NCBI GenBank assembly: GCA_963820955.1 | Contig: CAWGCA010000012.1 | Coordinates: forward strand, 1 to 54,197 | Direction: 5' to 3' | DNA from: CAWGCA01 sp963820955 | Lineage (GTDB): Bacteria > Pseudomonadota > Gammaproteobacteria > Chromatiales > Chromatiaceae | DNA length: 54,197 bases | Shown here: piece by piece, positions 1 through 9,636 of the stretch | Layout of the letters: each line of letters starts with the position of its first letter | Numbering within the stretch: position 1 is the first letter of the stretch | Program-made: the position numbers and the translations under genes | The notes under the pieces: model-generated | What the model saw: the letters and a program-made list of their open reading frames with translations, nothing else | What the model was told of the DNA's origin: nothing | Databases searched by the model: none

Positions 1-164
1 GTCGTGCAAACCGTTGCCACGCGGTGAAGGAAGTCCGGCGGCGCCTGTTCAAGGATTGGGTTATATTTAGCAAGTTCGCGGCCAGTAACGGCCCGGAAGC
101 ATTCCATTTTCAGAGTATTAAGCCTGCCCTCCCTCCGGGAAGACGGGAAATTTGCAGAGAGTAC

Positions 165-440
165 ATGGCCGCGTTACCGTTGAATACTTGTCTGCAGCAT
201 GTTGACAACCGTTTTGATCTGGTGCTGCTCGCCAGTAAACTGGTCGTCAGTCCGTGAACGGGGTCGACCCGTCGTTGCCCTGGGGAGAACGACAAGCCCA
301 CCGTAATGGCGTTACGCGAGATTGCGGGAAGGCCTGGTTGATCTACGAGGCCACAAATTCTCACGGCCCCAACTCGAGCACGGATCTGAATCCGAAGAGA
401 GTGGGCTTTGGCCTGGGAAGGGGCGCTCCTGAGCCTCAGC
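165..440 (+). pseudogene. Corrupted copy of rpoZ (left arm)
   Basis: The start region (atggccgcgttaccgttgaa) and the stretch encoding DNRFDLVLLASK match the intact rpoZ at 5723-6007 almost base for base. Indels break the frame several times, for example after the SK codons and within the acidic tail. It cannot make an omega subunit. End position is approximate. It probably does not exist as a separate locus if the left arm is an assembly artefact. Confidence 0.8.
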
Positions 441-530
441 CACGCCCACCAGGATCAAGCCGAGCCGCCCGGCCGGCTGACGCCCTCCGATCCTGGTGTC
501 GTGAAAGGCGGTATCTCAGGGGGGTATATC

Positions 531-2684
531 ATGGTGAGTTCCACTGCTCGGATCCCTCTCCGAACACTGTCCTGATAAGGGCCGCTTTCATCAGTGACCT
601 CTGTGCCTATCTCAGTCTTACCTGATGCATATTTAGATTCAGGAGGCTCAAATTCTGCTCACTTTTGTCTTCAGTGCCGAGGCCGATCTAGGGCAGAAAT
701 GTTACCTGGCGAGCCCTAGATCCATCATCCGTTGGCGGTAGCGAGACCCGACACGGCGGATGGATTACAAAATGCCTGATGGCGGCTATCTGATGGGTCG
801 CCGAACACACCCTCACCGCAAGCAACATATCAGCGAGATCTTCTATGAGGACAGATGGCCGAGCTGGATGGGGTCAGCAAACTGACCCACGGGCTGATGG
901 AGCGCGGCCAGTTCCGGCAAAATGCTGTGGTGATACCCCTGCAGTATCCGGGCTGGCATGGATCAAAGTGGCCGACATTTTGTCTGGCACAATACGCGCA
1001 ACCTCGGGCGGATCGCCTGTGAGACCTGGTACCCACGTACTCCTATTGCCAACCGGCTGGGCATTAACAGTATCCGAACCTGAGCTGGAAGAGAATCTCC
1101 GTTCGCTGCTCGCAGCGCCAATGCGCTACCGGGTGCTGAAGGGGGCGGTGAAAAACCGCCCGGGGAAATCGCAAGGAAGTCATCAGTAACATCGGACAGC
1201 TGCGATCCGGGTCGATTACAGGAAGCAATAGCCTTCGCGATGTGGAAGGGGGAGAAGAACACCTTTATAGGATCCCACCGGAGTTGCCGGGAGATAGGGG
1301 GCTCTCCTTTTCAGAGGTGGTCGATGTCTACGCCATGAGAATCTGTATCCGTTGACCGGCTGGACAGTTGCTACCGGGTGCGGCACTGGCACAATCTCTA
1401 CAAGCCGGTCCCGTAATTGTTCAAGGATTACACTGGCGATTCCCAAGGCCAACGGCTACCAGTCGCTTTTTTCTGCGCCTTTCGGTCCCCTATGGTATTT
1501 CCGTGGAGGTGCAGATTCGTACCTGAGACACGACTGTTGGTAGAGTCGGGCATTCCCGCCCACTGGTGATGACAAGGCCGGCTGGGGCACCCAACTGCCG
1601 CATCCTGTCTCAGCGCCGGGGGCCTCTGATTGGCTGAAAGAATCTGTTGGAGACTGCAGAAGGGTGCGGGGGGATTCCATCGAATTTCTGGAGCATGTCA
1701 AGGTTGACCTGTTTCCCGACGAAGTCTACGTCTTTACTCCGCTGGGGAGTAGTTCAGGGCTCGCGCAAGGGGCGCTACGGCCTTCGACTTTGCCTACGCT
1801 GTCCATTCCGATCTGGGTAACTCTGGTGTCGCGGCTCGTATCTACGGACGCCTGGTACCTCTGCGCAGCCGATTGCACAGCGGTAGGAGACGGCGGAGGC
1901 GCATGACTGCCCCGGCGCGCCCACCCTAATGCTGTCTGGTTGGAATCTTCGCGGGCGACTGGTAAGTGCCGGGTCGATATCCGTGGCTACTTGAAAAACC
2001 TGCGGCGACACACAGGTCGTTGAGCTGGGGCAGGAGGCTGTTGAACAAGGGACTTGCGGCCTACAAACATATATCTCGACGACCTGTCGCCAGGAAGGCT
2101 CGAGCGCATGTTGAAGGAGTTCGAAATGCGCGGCCTTGAGGATCTGTTCGAAGAGATCGGGGCTGGGTAACCGACGCCCCTGTGGTCGCGGTGCCCGACT
2201 ATGGGTGAGGATAGCGAAAGGACCCAGTAGGGACCCGAAAGAACCCGGGAAACCGGTCGGCGATCCAGGGTACCGGAAAATGGCGGCGAAGTATGCCAAG
2301 TGCTGCCGGCCGATTCCCGGGATGAAATCGTGGTGACCTTCAGTCCAGGCCGGGGGATCGCGGTTCATCGCCAGGAGTGCGGAACCCTAACTACCGTAAA
2401 CATCTGGGAGATCGCTGGCTGGATGTTCAATTACAAATCCAAGCCAAGGCTGATTTACTACTCGAGATCAAAGGTCCAGGTGGGCAATAAACGCGGCATT
2501 CTGGCCACAGTGGCGGCGGCGATCTCCGAAATGGGATCCAATATCGAGAATGTTGCCATGATAGGGATGGTTTGACCTCCACCCGGACTTTATAATGACC
2601 ACACGTGGTCGTCAGCACCTGGCAGGTATCATGTGTCGCTTGCGTTCATGCGGGGTACTGCGTATCTCATTCGTCCCAGTGGGT
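531..2684 (+). pseudogene. Corrupted copy of spoT (left arm)
   Basis: Runs from the ATG equivalent of the intact spoT start to the final codons (agtggg) just before the ridA copy. Blocks encoding the synthetase (around 1310-1460), TGS (around 1690-1830) and ACT (around 2470-2560) regions are recognisable in shifting frames. Dozens of indels destroy the reading frame. It is about 20 bp shorter than the 2172-bp intact gene. Confidence 0.8.
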
Positions 2685-2713
2685 AAACAGCCGACTGAAA
2701 TAGAGCAAAGAAG

Positions 2714-3049
2714 ATGACGCGCGAGATCATTTGTACCAACCGCCGCCCAGGTGATTGGTACCTACTCCCAGGCGGTGAAAGTCGGTTCCACCGTCTCGCA
2801 TCCGTCAGGGCAAGACCCCTGGTGCCAAAGTATGGAATGATGTGTTATCCAACTCAGATCCGCCGGTGTTGGATGACCTTCATGGTGCCAGGCTGTGGGG
2901 CGATTTGGAGGATTTGGTGAAACTCAATGTATACCTAACTGATCTGGCAGACTTCCCGTCGTGATGGTGCAATATTTTTCGGACCGGTTCCGGCCCGCGC
3001 CGCGATCGGTGTGGCGGCTCTGCCGAAGGGTGCCTGTCGTCGCTGTAGT
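2714..3049 (+). pseudogene. Corrupted copy of ridA (left arm)
   Basis: Begins with atgacgcgcgagatcatttg, nearly identical to the intact ridA start at 3437. It continues with frame breaks to the fold point, where the last codons are scrambled (3031-3053). Non-functional. Confidence 0.8.
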
Positions 3050-3053
3050 TACC

Positions 3054-3437
3054 TCAAGCCAGCTCTATCACCGCATCCATCTCGACACTGGCACCCTTCG
3101 GCAGAGCCGCCACACCGATCGCGGCGCGGGCAGGAAACGGTTCCGAAAAATATTGCGCCATCACCTGATTAACAACGGGGAAGTCTGCCAGATCAGTTAG
3201 GTATACATTGAGTTTCACCAAATCCTCCAAATCGCCCCCGGCGGCCTGGGCCACCGCCTGGAGGTTATCCAACACCCGGCGGATCTGGGCTTCGATAGCG
3301 CCGGTCAACAATTCCATACTTTCTGGCACCAGGGGGATCTGCCCTGACAGATAGACGGTGGAACCGACTTTCACCGCCTGGGAATAGGTACCGATCGCCT
3401 GGGGCGCCCGGTCAGTACGAATGATCTCGCGCGTCAT
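3054..3437 (-). CDS. ridA: RidA family 2-iminobutanoate/2-iminopropanoate deaminase
   Basis: RidA (YjgF/YER057c/UK114 family) hydrolyses reactive enamine/imine intermediates released by PLP-dependent dehydratases such as IlvA, so protecting PLP enzymes. The 127-residue length is typical for the family. The N-terminal part has the usual TDRAPQAIGTYSQAVKVG segment and the middle has YLSGQIPL. The C-terminal part carries the conserved ARAAIGVAALPKGASVEMDAV block, including the Arg that binds the substrate carboxylate. It starts 28 nt after the spoT stop with a GGAGAG-like ribosome site, so it is probably the last gene of the yicC-gmk-rpoZ-spoT unit. Its stop codon lies within about 15 nt of the inverted-repeat fold point, so the sequence past it is unreliable. 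Confidence 0.93.
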   Translation of the reverse strand: MTREIIRTDRAPQAIGTYSQAVKVGSTVYLSGQIPLVPESMELLTGAIEAQIRRVLDNLQAVAQAAGGDLEDLVKLNVYLTDLADFPVVNQVMAQYFSEPFPARAAIGVAALPKGASVEMDAVIELA

Positions 3438-3465
3438 CTTCTTTGCTCTCCTTCAGTCGGCTGTT

Positions 3466-5637
3466 TCACCCACTCAGACGATAGATACGCAGTACCCCGG
3501 CCAGTGAACGCAAGCGACGCATGATACCTGCCAGGTGCTGACGACCACGTGTGGTCATTATAAAGTGCAGGGTGGAGGTCAACCCATCCCTCTCCTCCAT
3601 CGCGACGTTCTCGATATTGGATCCCATTTCGGAGATCGCCGCCGCCACTGTGGCCAGAATGCCGCGTTTATTGCCCACCTCGACCTTGATCTCGGTGGTA
3701 AAATCGCCCTTTGGCTCATGCTCCCACTGAACATCCAGCCAGCGATCTCCATGTTTACGGTAGTCTCCCAGGTTTCCGCACTCCTGGCGATGAACCGCGA
3801 TCCCCCGGCCTGGACTGAAGGTAGCCACGATTTCATCCCCGGGAATCGGCCGGCAGCACTTGGCATACTTCACCACCATTCCCTCGGTACCCTGGATCGC
3901 CAACGGTTTCCCCGGGTTCTTTCGGTCCCTGCTGTCCCGGGTCACTTCGCTATCCTCACCCATCAGTCGGCGCGCGACCAGCAGGGGCATCCGGTTACCC
4001 AGCCCGATCTCTTCGAACAGATCCTCAAGGCCGCGCATTTTGAACTCCTTCAACATGCGCTCGAGCTTTACTGGCGACAGGTCATCGAGTGTCTGTTTGT
4101 AGGCCGCAAGTTCCTTGTTCAACAGCCTCCTGCCCAGCTCAACGGCCTCCTGTCGCCGCAGGTTTTTCAAGTAGCCACGGATATTGGCCCGGGCCTTGCC
4201 GGTCACCACGAAGTTCAACCAGGCAGCATTAGGGGTGGCACCAGGGGCAGTAATCACCTCCGCCGTCTCTCCGCTGTGCAATCGGCTGCGCAGAGGTACC
4301 AGGCGTCGGTTGATACGAGCCGCGACGCACTGGTTACCCAGATCGGAATGGACAGCGTAGGCAAAGTCGATCACCGTCGCCCCCTTGGGCAAGACCATGA
4401 TCTCTCCCAGCGGAGTAAAGACGTAGACTTCGTCGGGAAACAGGTCAACCTTGACATGCTCCAGAAATTCGATGGAATCCCCCGCACCCTTCTGCAGTTC
4501 CAACAGATTCTTCAGCCAATCCGAGGCCCCGGCGTGAGACAGATCGCCCTGGGTGCCGCCGGCCTTGTAGATCCAGTGGGCGGAGATGCCAGACTCCGCC
4601 AAACGGTGCATCTCCTCGGTACGAATCTGCACCTCCACCGGGATCCCATGGGGACCGAAAAGCACCGTGTGAAGCGACTGGTAGCCGTTGGCCTTGGGAA
4701 TCGCGATGTAATCCTTGAACCGTCCGGGAACCGGCTTGTAGAGATTGTGCACTGCCCCCAGCACCCGGTAGCAACTGTCCAGCCGGTCAACGATGATTCT
4801 CATGGCGTAGACATCGACCACCTCTGAAAAGGAGAGCCCCTTATCCCGCATTTTGCGGTAGATGCTGTAGAGGTGTTTCTCTCTCCCTTCCACATCGCCG
4901 CAAAGGCTATCTTCCTGTAATCGACCCCGGATCGCGGTCTCGATGTTACTGATGACTTCCTTGCGATTTCCCCGGGCGGTTTTCACCGCCCCCTTCAGCA
5001 CCCGGTAGCGCATTGGCCAATAGGCGGCGAAACAGAGATCTTCCAGCTCGGTTCGGATACTGTTAATGCCCAGCCGGTTGGCAATGGGTGCATAGATCTC
5101 CAGGGTCTCACGGGCAATACGGCGACACTTCTCGGGGCGCATCACACCCAGGGTACGCATATTGTGCAGACGATCAGCCAGCTTGATCATCACCACCCGG
5201 ATATCCCGGGTCATCGCCAGCAGCATTTTGCGGAAACTGGCCGCCTGGGCTTCAGCCGGGGAACGAAAATCGATCTGGGTCAGTTTGCTGACCCCATCCA
5301 CCAGCTCGGCGATCTCCTGGTCGAAGATCTCGCTGATCTGTTCCTTTGCGGTGGGGGTATCTTCGATGACATCGTGCAGAATAGCCGCCATCAGGCATTT
5401 GTAATCCATCCGCATGTCGGCCAGGATTCTGGCTACCGCCAACGGATGATAGATATAGGGCTCGCCGGTGAGACGTTTCTGCCCTAGATGGGCCTCGGCA
5501 CTGAACAAATACGAGCGGTAGACCTCCTGAATCTGATCCTGCGTCAGGTAAGACTCAAGATAGGCACAGAGGTCACTGATCAGAAAGCGGGGCTTATCGG
5601 ACATGTTCGGAGAGGGATCCAGCAGTGGACTCGCCAT
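3466..5637 (-). CDS. spoT: Bifunctional (p)ppGpp synthetase/hydrolase, SpoT/RSH type
   Basis: Makes and degrades the stringent-response alarmone (p)ppGpp. The order is: HD hydrolase domain with the metal motif HDVIEDT at residues 88-94, so the hydrolase looks active; synthetase domain with RFKDYIAIPKANGYQSLH around residue 300; TGS domain (DEVYVFTPLG); helical and Cys-containing middle region (KYAKCCRPIPGD); and a C-terminal ACT domain (VGNKRGILATVAAAIS). The RFKD loop is the bifunctional RXKD type rather than the ExDD of monofunctional RelA. The 723-residue length is slightly longer than E. coli SpoT. The start has a strong purine run (gagggggg) just upstream; the Met at residue 12 (MSDKPRF) is an alternative. 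It follows rpoZ as in most gammaproteobacteria. Confidence 0.97.
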   Translation of the reverse strand: MASPLLDPSPNMSDKPRFLISDLCAYLESYLTQDQIQEVYRSYLFSAEAHLGQKRLTGEPYIYHPLAVARILADMRMDYKCLMAAILHDVIEDTPTAKEQISEIFDQEIAELVDGVSKLTQIDFRSPAEAQAASFRKMLLAMTRDIRVVMIKLADRLHNMRTLGVMRPEKCRRIARETLEIYAPIANRLGINSIRTELEDLCFAAYWPMRYRVLKGAVKTARGNRKEVISNIETAIRGRLQEDSLCGDVEGREKHLYSIYRKMRDKGLSFSEVVDVYAMRIIVDRLDSCYRVLGAVHNLYKPVPGRFKDYIAIPKANGYQSLHTVLFGPHGIPVEVQIRTEEMHRLAESGISAHWIYKAGGTQGDLSHAGASDWLKNLLELQKGAGDSIEFLEHVKVDLFPDEVYVFTPLGEIMVLPKGATVIDFAYAVHSDLGNQCVAARINRRLVPLRSRLHSGETAEVITAPGATPNAAWLNFVVTGKARANIRGYLKNLRRQEAVELGRRLLNKELAAYKQTLDDLSPVKLERMLKEFKMRGLEDLFEEIGLGNRMPLLVARRLMGEDSEVTRDSRDRKNPGKPLAIQGTEGMVVKYAKCCRPIPGDEIVATFSPGRGIAVHRQECGNLGDYRKHGDRWLDVQWEHEPKGDFTTEIKVEVGNKRGILATVAAAISEMGSNIENVAMEERDGLTSTLHFIMTTRGRQHLAGIMRRLRSLAGVLRIYRLSG

Positions 5638-5722
5638 AATACCCCCCTCAGATCGCCTTTAGCACACCAGGATCGGAGGCGGTCAGCCGGCCGGGTAACG
5701 GCTTGATCCTGGTGGGCATAGC

Positions 5723-6007
5723 TCAGGCGCCGGGCGGCGGACCCTCGGAGGCGCCCCCTTCCAGGCCAAACCCACTCTCTTCGGATTCCAGATCCATCTC
5801 GAGTTCAGGCGGTGGATTTATGACCTGGTCGTCGACCAGGCCTTCCGCAATCTCGCGTAACGCCATTACGGTGGGCTTGTCGTTCTCCCAGGGCAACAAC
5901 GGGTCGACCCCGTTCACCAACTGACGAGCCCGTTTACTGGCGAGCAGCACCAGATCAAAACGGTTGTCAACGTGCTCCAGACAGTCTTCAACGGTAACGC
6001 GGGCCAT
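5723..6007 (-). CDS. rpoZ: RNA polymerase omega subunit
   Basis: Omega helps fold and assemble the beta-prime subunit and forms part of the ppGpp site 1 on RNA polymerase. The 94-residue protein starts MARVTVEDCLEHVDNRFDLV and has the conserved block VLLASKRARQLVNG followed by KPTVMALREIAEG. The tail is acidic and Gly-rich, as is common in this group. It sits between gmk and spoT, so the gene for an RNAP subunit that binds ppGpp is cotranscribed with the ppGpp enzyme. The spacer to spoT is 85 nt. Confidence 0.97.
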   Translation of the reverse strand: MARVTVEDCLEHVDNRFDLVLLASKRARQLVNGVDPLLPWENDKPTVMALREIAEGLVDDQVINPPPELEMDLESEESGFGLEGGASEGPPPGA

Positions 6008-6183
6008 GTACTCTACTCCGAAATTTACCCCTTCCCCGGAGGGGAGGGCGGCTTAATACTCTGAAAATGGAATGCTTCGGGCCGTTATTGGCCGCGAACT
6101 TCTAAATATAACCCAATCCTTGAACAGGCGCCACGGACTTTCCTTCACCGCGTGGCAACGGTTTGCCGGCGAACCCTGCCTGG

Positions 6184-6798
6184 TCAGGCGAGCAATGCCC
6201 GCAGGCACTCCTGCAGGCGCTGCGCCTGCACCTCCTGCCGCAGCCTCTGGCTGGTGAACACACTGCGCATCTCCTCCAGCGCCTGCTCAAACTGGTCGTT
6301 TACAATCAGGTATTCGTACTCGGGATAGTGCGACATCTCGCTGACCGCGTCTCGCATACGGCGTTGGATCACCTGATCGCTGTCCTGGCCGCGTCCGCCT
6401 AAACGCTGCTGCAACGCCTCACGGTTAGGGGGAAGGACGAAAATCGAAACGGTGTCGGAAAAACGTTTTCTTACCTGTCGCGCACCCTGCCAGTCGATCT
6501 CAAGAATCACATCCAGCCCCTGGTCGAGCTGATTCCTGATACCGGCTTCCGACGTGCCGTAGTAATTGTCGAATACCTGGGCATGCTCCAGAAAGGCCCC
6601 CTCTTGCACCATATCAAGAAACGCATCGCGCTGGACGAAATGATAGTCCACGCCCTGTCGCTCACCGGGGCGCATCGCACGGGTGGTGTGGGAAACGGAG
6701 AGCCGGACCCGATCGTCGTCCTCCAGCAATGCCTTCAACAAACTGGTCTTGCCGGCGCCGGACGGGGCGGAAACGATGAATACTGTACCTTTGACCAT
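6184..6798 (-). CDS. gmk: Guanylate kinase
   Basis: Phosphorylates GMP to GDP with ATP in purine nucleotide synthesis. The P-loop is VSAPSGAGKTSLL near the N-terminus, followed by the GMP-binding SHTTRAMRPGE and YHFV segments and the lid region (VSIFVLPPNREALQQRL). I place the start at MVKGTVFIVSAPSG (6798). This gives 204 residues, the normal length, with TAGGAA 4-5 nt upstream; the longer open frame to 6849 would add an unrelated leader. It lies 58 nt after yicC and 176 nt before rpoZ. That spacer contains a C/G-rich run (about 6029-6050) but no convincing terminator. Confidence 0.96.
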   Translation of the reverse strand: MVKGTVFIVSAPSGAGKTSLLKALLEDDDRVRLSVSHTTRAMRPGERQGVDYHFVQRDAFLDMVQEGAFLEHAQVFDNYYGTSEAGIRNQLDQGLDVILEIDWQGARQVRKRFSDTVSIFVLPPNREALQQRLGGRGQDSDQVIQRRMRDAVSEMSHYPEYEYLIVNDQFEQALEEMRSVFTSQRLRQEVQAQRLQECLRALLA

Positions 6799-6856
6799 AA
6801 TTCCTATAGTGGCGCTCGTTATTTTTCGGTCGATGGCGGTGCGGACCAAATCGCCA

Positions 6857-7723
6857 TCATTCGATATTCTGTACCTGTTCCCGCATCTGCTCTATCAGCA
6901 CCTTCAGCTCGACACCGACACGGGTAACCTCCACGTCGTTGGATTTCGATGCCAGGGTGTTGGCCTCGCGGTTGAGTTCCTGCATCAGGAAATCGAGCCG
7001 CCGGCCGACCGGGTCGGTCCGCTGTAATACGTTCTCGACCTCATCAAGGTGTGTCAGCAGGCGGTCCATCTCCTCATCTACATCCAGACGCTGGGCCAAC
7101 AGGGCCATTTCCTGCTCCAGGCGCCCCTCGTCCAATTCCTGACTCACCTCCGCCAGGCGCGCCCGCAGCCGGTCTCGCACCCCCTGCAGTATGCGCGGCA
7201 TCAGCCCCCTGGCCTTGACTACCTCTTCACGCATGGCGGCGCAGCGCTGAACGATCAGCTCTGCCAGGCGTTTCCCTTCCCGCTGGCGGGCCTCGATCAA
7301 TCCGTTGATTGCCTGGTCGAGCAGATCCCCGGCCTTTCGCTGCACCGGGGTGAGATCCTGTTCTTCAAGTTCAAGCACCCCCGGCCAACGCAGAATATCC
7401 ATGGAACGCGGCGAGGTCCGGTCGTGCAGCAGGATCCCTACCTGCTCAGCCGCCTTAATGAGGTGTCGCGCCAGGCGCTCATTCACCCTGACCCCGGCCG
7501 TATCGGAGACGGAGGGCGAAAAGCGCAGCACACAGTCCACCTTCCCCCGCCCCAGCCGCCGGCCAAGCCGCTCCCGCACCACCGGATCCAAGGCCCGCAG
7601 CTCTTCCGGCAGCCGCAGCAGGGTTTCCAGATAGCGGTGATTGACCGATCGTATCTCCCAGGTCAGTTCACCATGCTCATCCTTATCCTGCACTCTGGAG
7701 AATGCCGTCATGCTGCAGGTCAT
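6857..7723 (-). CDS. yicC: YicC/YloC family endoribonuclease
   Basis: Members of this family are endoribonucleases; the E. coli protein is linked to degradation of the small RNA RyhB. The N-terminal half has the signature SMTAFSRV, WEIRSVNHRYLE and RERLGRRLGRGKVDC. The C-terminal DUF1732 region ends with LDFLMQELNREANTLASKS and IEQMREQVQNIE. The length of 288 residues is typical. It is the first gene of the yicC-gmk-rpoZ-spoT-ridA run and is divergent from the kinase gene at 7823. Confidence 0.93.
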   Translation of the reverse strand: MTCSMTAFSRVQDKDEHGELTWEIRSVNHRYLETLLRLPEELRALDPVVRERLGRRLGRGKVDCVLRFSPSVSDTAGVRVNERLARHLIKAAEQVGILLHDRTSPRSMDILRWPGVLELEEQDLTPVQRKAGDLLDQAINGLIEARQREGKRLAELIVQRCAAMREEVVKARGLMPRILQGVRDRLRARLAEVSQELDEGRLEQEMALLAQRLDVDEEMDRLLTHLDEVENVLQRTDPVGRRLDFLMQELNREANTLASKSNDVEVTRVGVELKVLIEQMREQVQNIE

Positions 7724-7762
7724 AGTCTTTAGTTCCTTGTTATTCGGCCGCTTATAAAGGAG

Positions 7763-7776
7763 CGAGGCTCGCCTCG
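7763..7776. promoter_or_regulatory. Small inverted repeat between divergent yicC and kinase genes
   Basis: cgaggc-tc-gcctcg is a perfect 6-bp inverted repeat in the 99-nt divergent spacer. It could be an operator or a short hairpin in the kinase leader. No clear sigma-70 boxes with normal spacing were found around it. Confidence 0.25.
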
Positions 7777-7822
7777 TCTATTCTTGTATCATAATGCGCA
7801 AGTGGTAACCTTGCACTCAAAC

Positions 7823-8767
7823 ATGTCCCAAACCAGAGACATCCTGCCCCCGGCCACCGTTCTCGACTGCTATTCCATCATCAAACTGATCGGAAGCGGC
7901 GGCTTCAGCCTCATTTATCTGGCAGAGGATGAAGACACTCAGGATCGGGTAGTAATTAAAGAGTTTCTGCCCAGAAAGATAGCCACCCGCGGCGAGCGAC
8001 TGCAGGTTGAGATCAATAGCGATGAAGACGCTGAAACCTTCAACAAGGGGCGGAAGCTGTTCTTTCAGGAGGCCAAGGCGCTGGCTACCCTGAGACATCC
8101 CAACATAGTCAACGTAAGAACCTTTTTCCTGGCTTACAACACCGCCTATCTGGTGATGGACTATGAGCCTGGAAAAAACCTGGGCAATTATATCAAACAG
8201 CACAAGGGGAAACTCAGCACCAGTTTCCTGCACACGGTATTCCCTTCCGTATTGGACGCGATGAGCCTGATCCACTCCAAGGGCCACCTGCACCTGGACA
8301 TCAAACCCAGCAACATCCATCTCCGCCCAGGCGGCAACCCCCTGTTACTCGACTTCGGCGCCGTGCACCAATTCGCGACCAGCCGCCGTAACCAGACTGC
8401 CCAGGTGGTCACGCCGGGCTTCTCCCCGGTGGAGCAGTACTACTCGTCCGGCTATGTTGGACCCTGGAGCGACGTCTACGCCATCGGCGCAACCATGCGG
8501 GCCTGCATTGAGGGAAACCCACCCCCCTCGGCCATCGAACGACATGCCAAAGACAAGATGCGACCAGCCAAAAACCAATTCAAACGTCGTTACCCCATAC
8601 ACCTGCTGGAGCTCATAGACTGGGCGATGGAGGTCGACCCACTGTTGCGCCCCCAGGACGCGGGCACCATGCTGGAGGCCTTATTGCACGAAAGCGGCCG
8701 ACCAAAGCGGACCGAGAATTCCGCCAATGACTCCAGGCTGGAGCGAACCAGGGAGCAGCGAAGATGA
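7823..8767 (+). CDS. Cytosolic Ser/Thr protein kinase (Hanks type)
   Basis: Eukaryotic-like protein kinase of 314 residues with all key motifs: Gly loop IGSGGFS (23-29), ATP-binding Lys46 in VVIKEF, catalytic HLDIKPSN (157-164), metal-binding DFG (177-179) and the activation-segment end FSPVEQY. The catalytic loop has HLD instead of HRD, so it is a non-RD-like kinase. No membrane segment or sensor domain follows; it ends in a basic tail. I chose ATG 7823 (MSQTRDILPP), because an upstream TTG at 7784 would add a leader without homology features. Its stop overlaps the PP2C start (ATGA at 8764-8767), so the kinase and its opposing phosphatase are translationally coupled. Targets are unknown; RNase PH downstream is encoded in the same unit. 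Confidence 0.9.
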   Translation: MSQTRDILPPATVLDCYSIIKLIGSGGFSLIYLAEDEDTQDRVVIKEFLPRKIATRGERLQVEINSDEDAETFNKGRKLFFQEAKALATLRHPNIVNVRTFFLAYNTAYLVMDYEPGKNLGNYIKQHKGKLSTSFLHTVFPSVLDAMSLIHSKGHLHLDIKPSNIHLRPGGNPLLLDFGAVHQFATSRRNQTAQVVTPGFSPVEQYYSSGYVGPWSDVYAIGATMRACIEGNPPPSAIERHAKDKMRPAKNQFKRRYPIHLLELIDWAMEVDPLLRPQDAGTMLEALLHESGRPKRTENSANDSRLERTREQRR

Positions 8768-9636
8768 AAGAAAAACCCTACTACGACAACGGACAGGCCA
8801 GCCTGGTCGGCAACCGGCGCGAAAACCAGGACCGCTGCATCCTGGTGGAATCAGGTAATACCATCCTGCTGGGCCTGGCGGACGGCATGGGCGGCCATCC
8901 CCGTGGCGAGGTAGCTGCGCAAATCCTGATCGACAGTTGCCGGCAACTGCTGCGACGGACACCACTGCCTATCCGCTACCCGGGAAGTTTCCTCAACCAG
9001 CTGCTGCACCGGGCCCACGAGGGCATTCTGGCCTATGGCCACAGCCAGTCGCCCCCCATCGAGCCTCGCACCACGGCAGTGGTGGCACTGATCCAGGACG
9101 ACACCGCCTACTGGGTCCACGCCGGAGACAGCCGCCTCTATCTGTTCCGCGATGGTGATATCCTGGCCCAGACCACAGATCACTCCTACGTGGAGCGACT
9201 GCAGCAGCAGGGGATCATCTCCGCTCAGCAGAAAGAACACCATCCCCAGAGAAACTATGTCACCCGCTGTCTTGGGGGTTCAAGCCCGCTGCCGGAAGCG
9301 GAACTGGGCATTCATCAACTGCGGGCGGGCGACGTTCTGATGCTCTGTTCCGACGGCGTCTGGGGCAGTATCGACGCGGCACTTATGAGCGATGCCCTAT
9401 GCAGTCGCATGAGCATCGCTGATGCAGCCAGGGCATTGGTGGAAGAAGCAACTCAGGCGGCCTATCCGGAAAGCGACAATGCCACCCTGATCGCTGTTAA
9501 ACTGGAGACCCCGGTATCCAAAACACAGCCGACGGCAAGCAAGGTCCAGGGCAACGATGAACTGAACCTGGCGATCGCGGAACTGCAAAACGCTATTGAT
9601 AGTTACGAAATCGAGAAAAAACAGGAGAACTCATGA
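8764..9636 (+). CDS. PP2C family Ser/Thr protein phosphatase
   Basis: Metal-dependent (PPM) protein phosphatase of 290 residues, likely reversing the adjacent kinase. Metal-site motifs are visible: NRRENQDR near residue 20, LADGMGGHPRGE around 38, VHAGDSRLYL around 120, LMLCSDGVWG around 195 and SDNATLIAV around 238. The last 40 residues are a charged, probably coiled tail (LNLAIAELQNAIDSYEIEKK). There is no membrane anchor. It starts inside the kinase stop and overlaps the rph start by 4 nt (ATGA at 9633), forming a three-gene coupled unit. Confidence 0.93.
   Translation: MKEKPYYDNGQASLVGNRRENQDRCILVESGNTILLGLADGMGGHPRGEVAAQILIDSCRQLLRRTPLPIRYPGSFLNQLLHRAHEGILAYGHSQSPPIEPRTTAVVALIQDDTAYWVHAGDSRLYLFRDGDILAQTTDHSYVERLQQQGIISAQQKEHHPQRNYVTRCLGGSSPLPEAELGIHQLRAGDVLMLCSDGVWGSIDAALMSDALCSRMSIADAARALVEEATQAAYPESDNATLIAVKLETPVSKTQPTASKVQGNDELNLAIAELQNAIDSYEIEKKQENS

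Larger units (their letters stand above)
1..3050. repeat. Left arm of a 3-kb inverted repeat, degenerate copy of 3056-6172
   Basis: Read on the plus strand, this stretch follows the reverse complement of 3056-6172 from the gmk-rpoZ spacer through rpoZ and spoT to the end of ridA, with the same order and spacing. The copy is scattered with single-base insertions, deletions and substitutions at similar density in coding and spacer DNA, plus a few garbled patches. Example: right-arm ggaaagtccgtggcgcc appears as ggaagtccggcggcgcc at 29-45. No frame stays open, so no functional gene is expected. The pattern fits an uncorrected single-molecule read folded back at a contig end better than biological decay; see findings. 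Confidence 0.93.
3056..6172. repeat. Right arm of the 3-kb inverted repeat (intact version)
   Basis: This arm carries intact ridA, spoT and rpoZ and is the template of the degraded copy at 1-3050. The palindrome centre lies between about 3031 and 3056. The arm ends in the spacer just 12 nt before the gmk stop, exactly where the left copy meets the window edge. Confidence 0.93.

Noticed and set aside
254..625. Open frame in the left arm
   Set aside because: It is a chance frame across the corrupted rpoZ/spoT copy, with no support as a gene.
3535..4827. 430-codon plus-strand open frame opposite spoT
   Set aside because: Antisense shadow of the intact spoT gene; no family features or ribosome site.
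6029..6050. C/G-rich run in the gmk-rpoZ spacer as a terminator
   Set aside because: Stem pairing is short and no T-run follows on the coding strand; gmk, rpoZ and spoT are expected to be cotranscribed.
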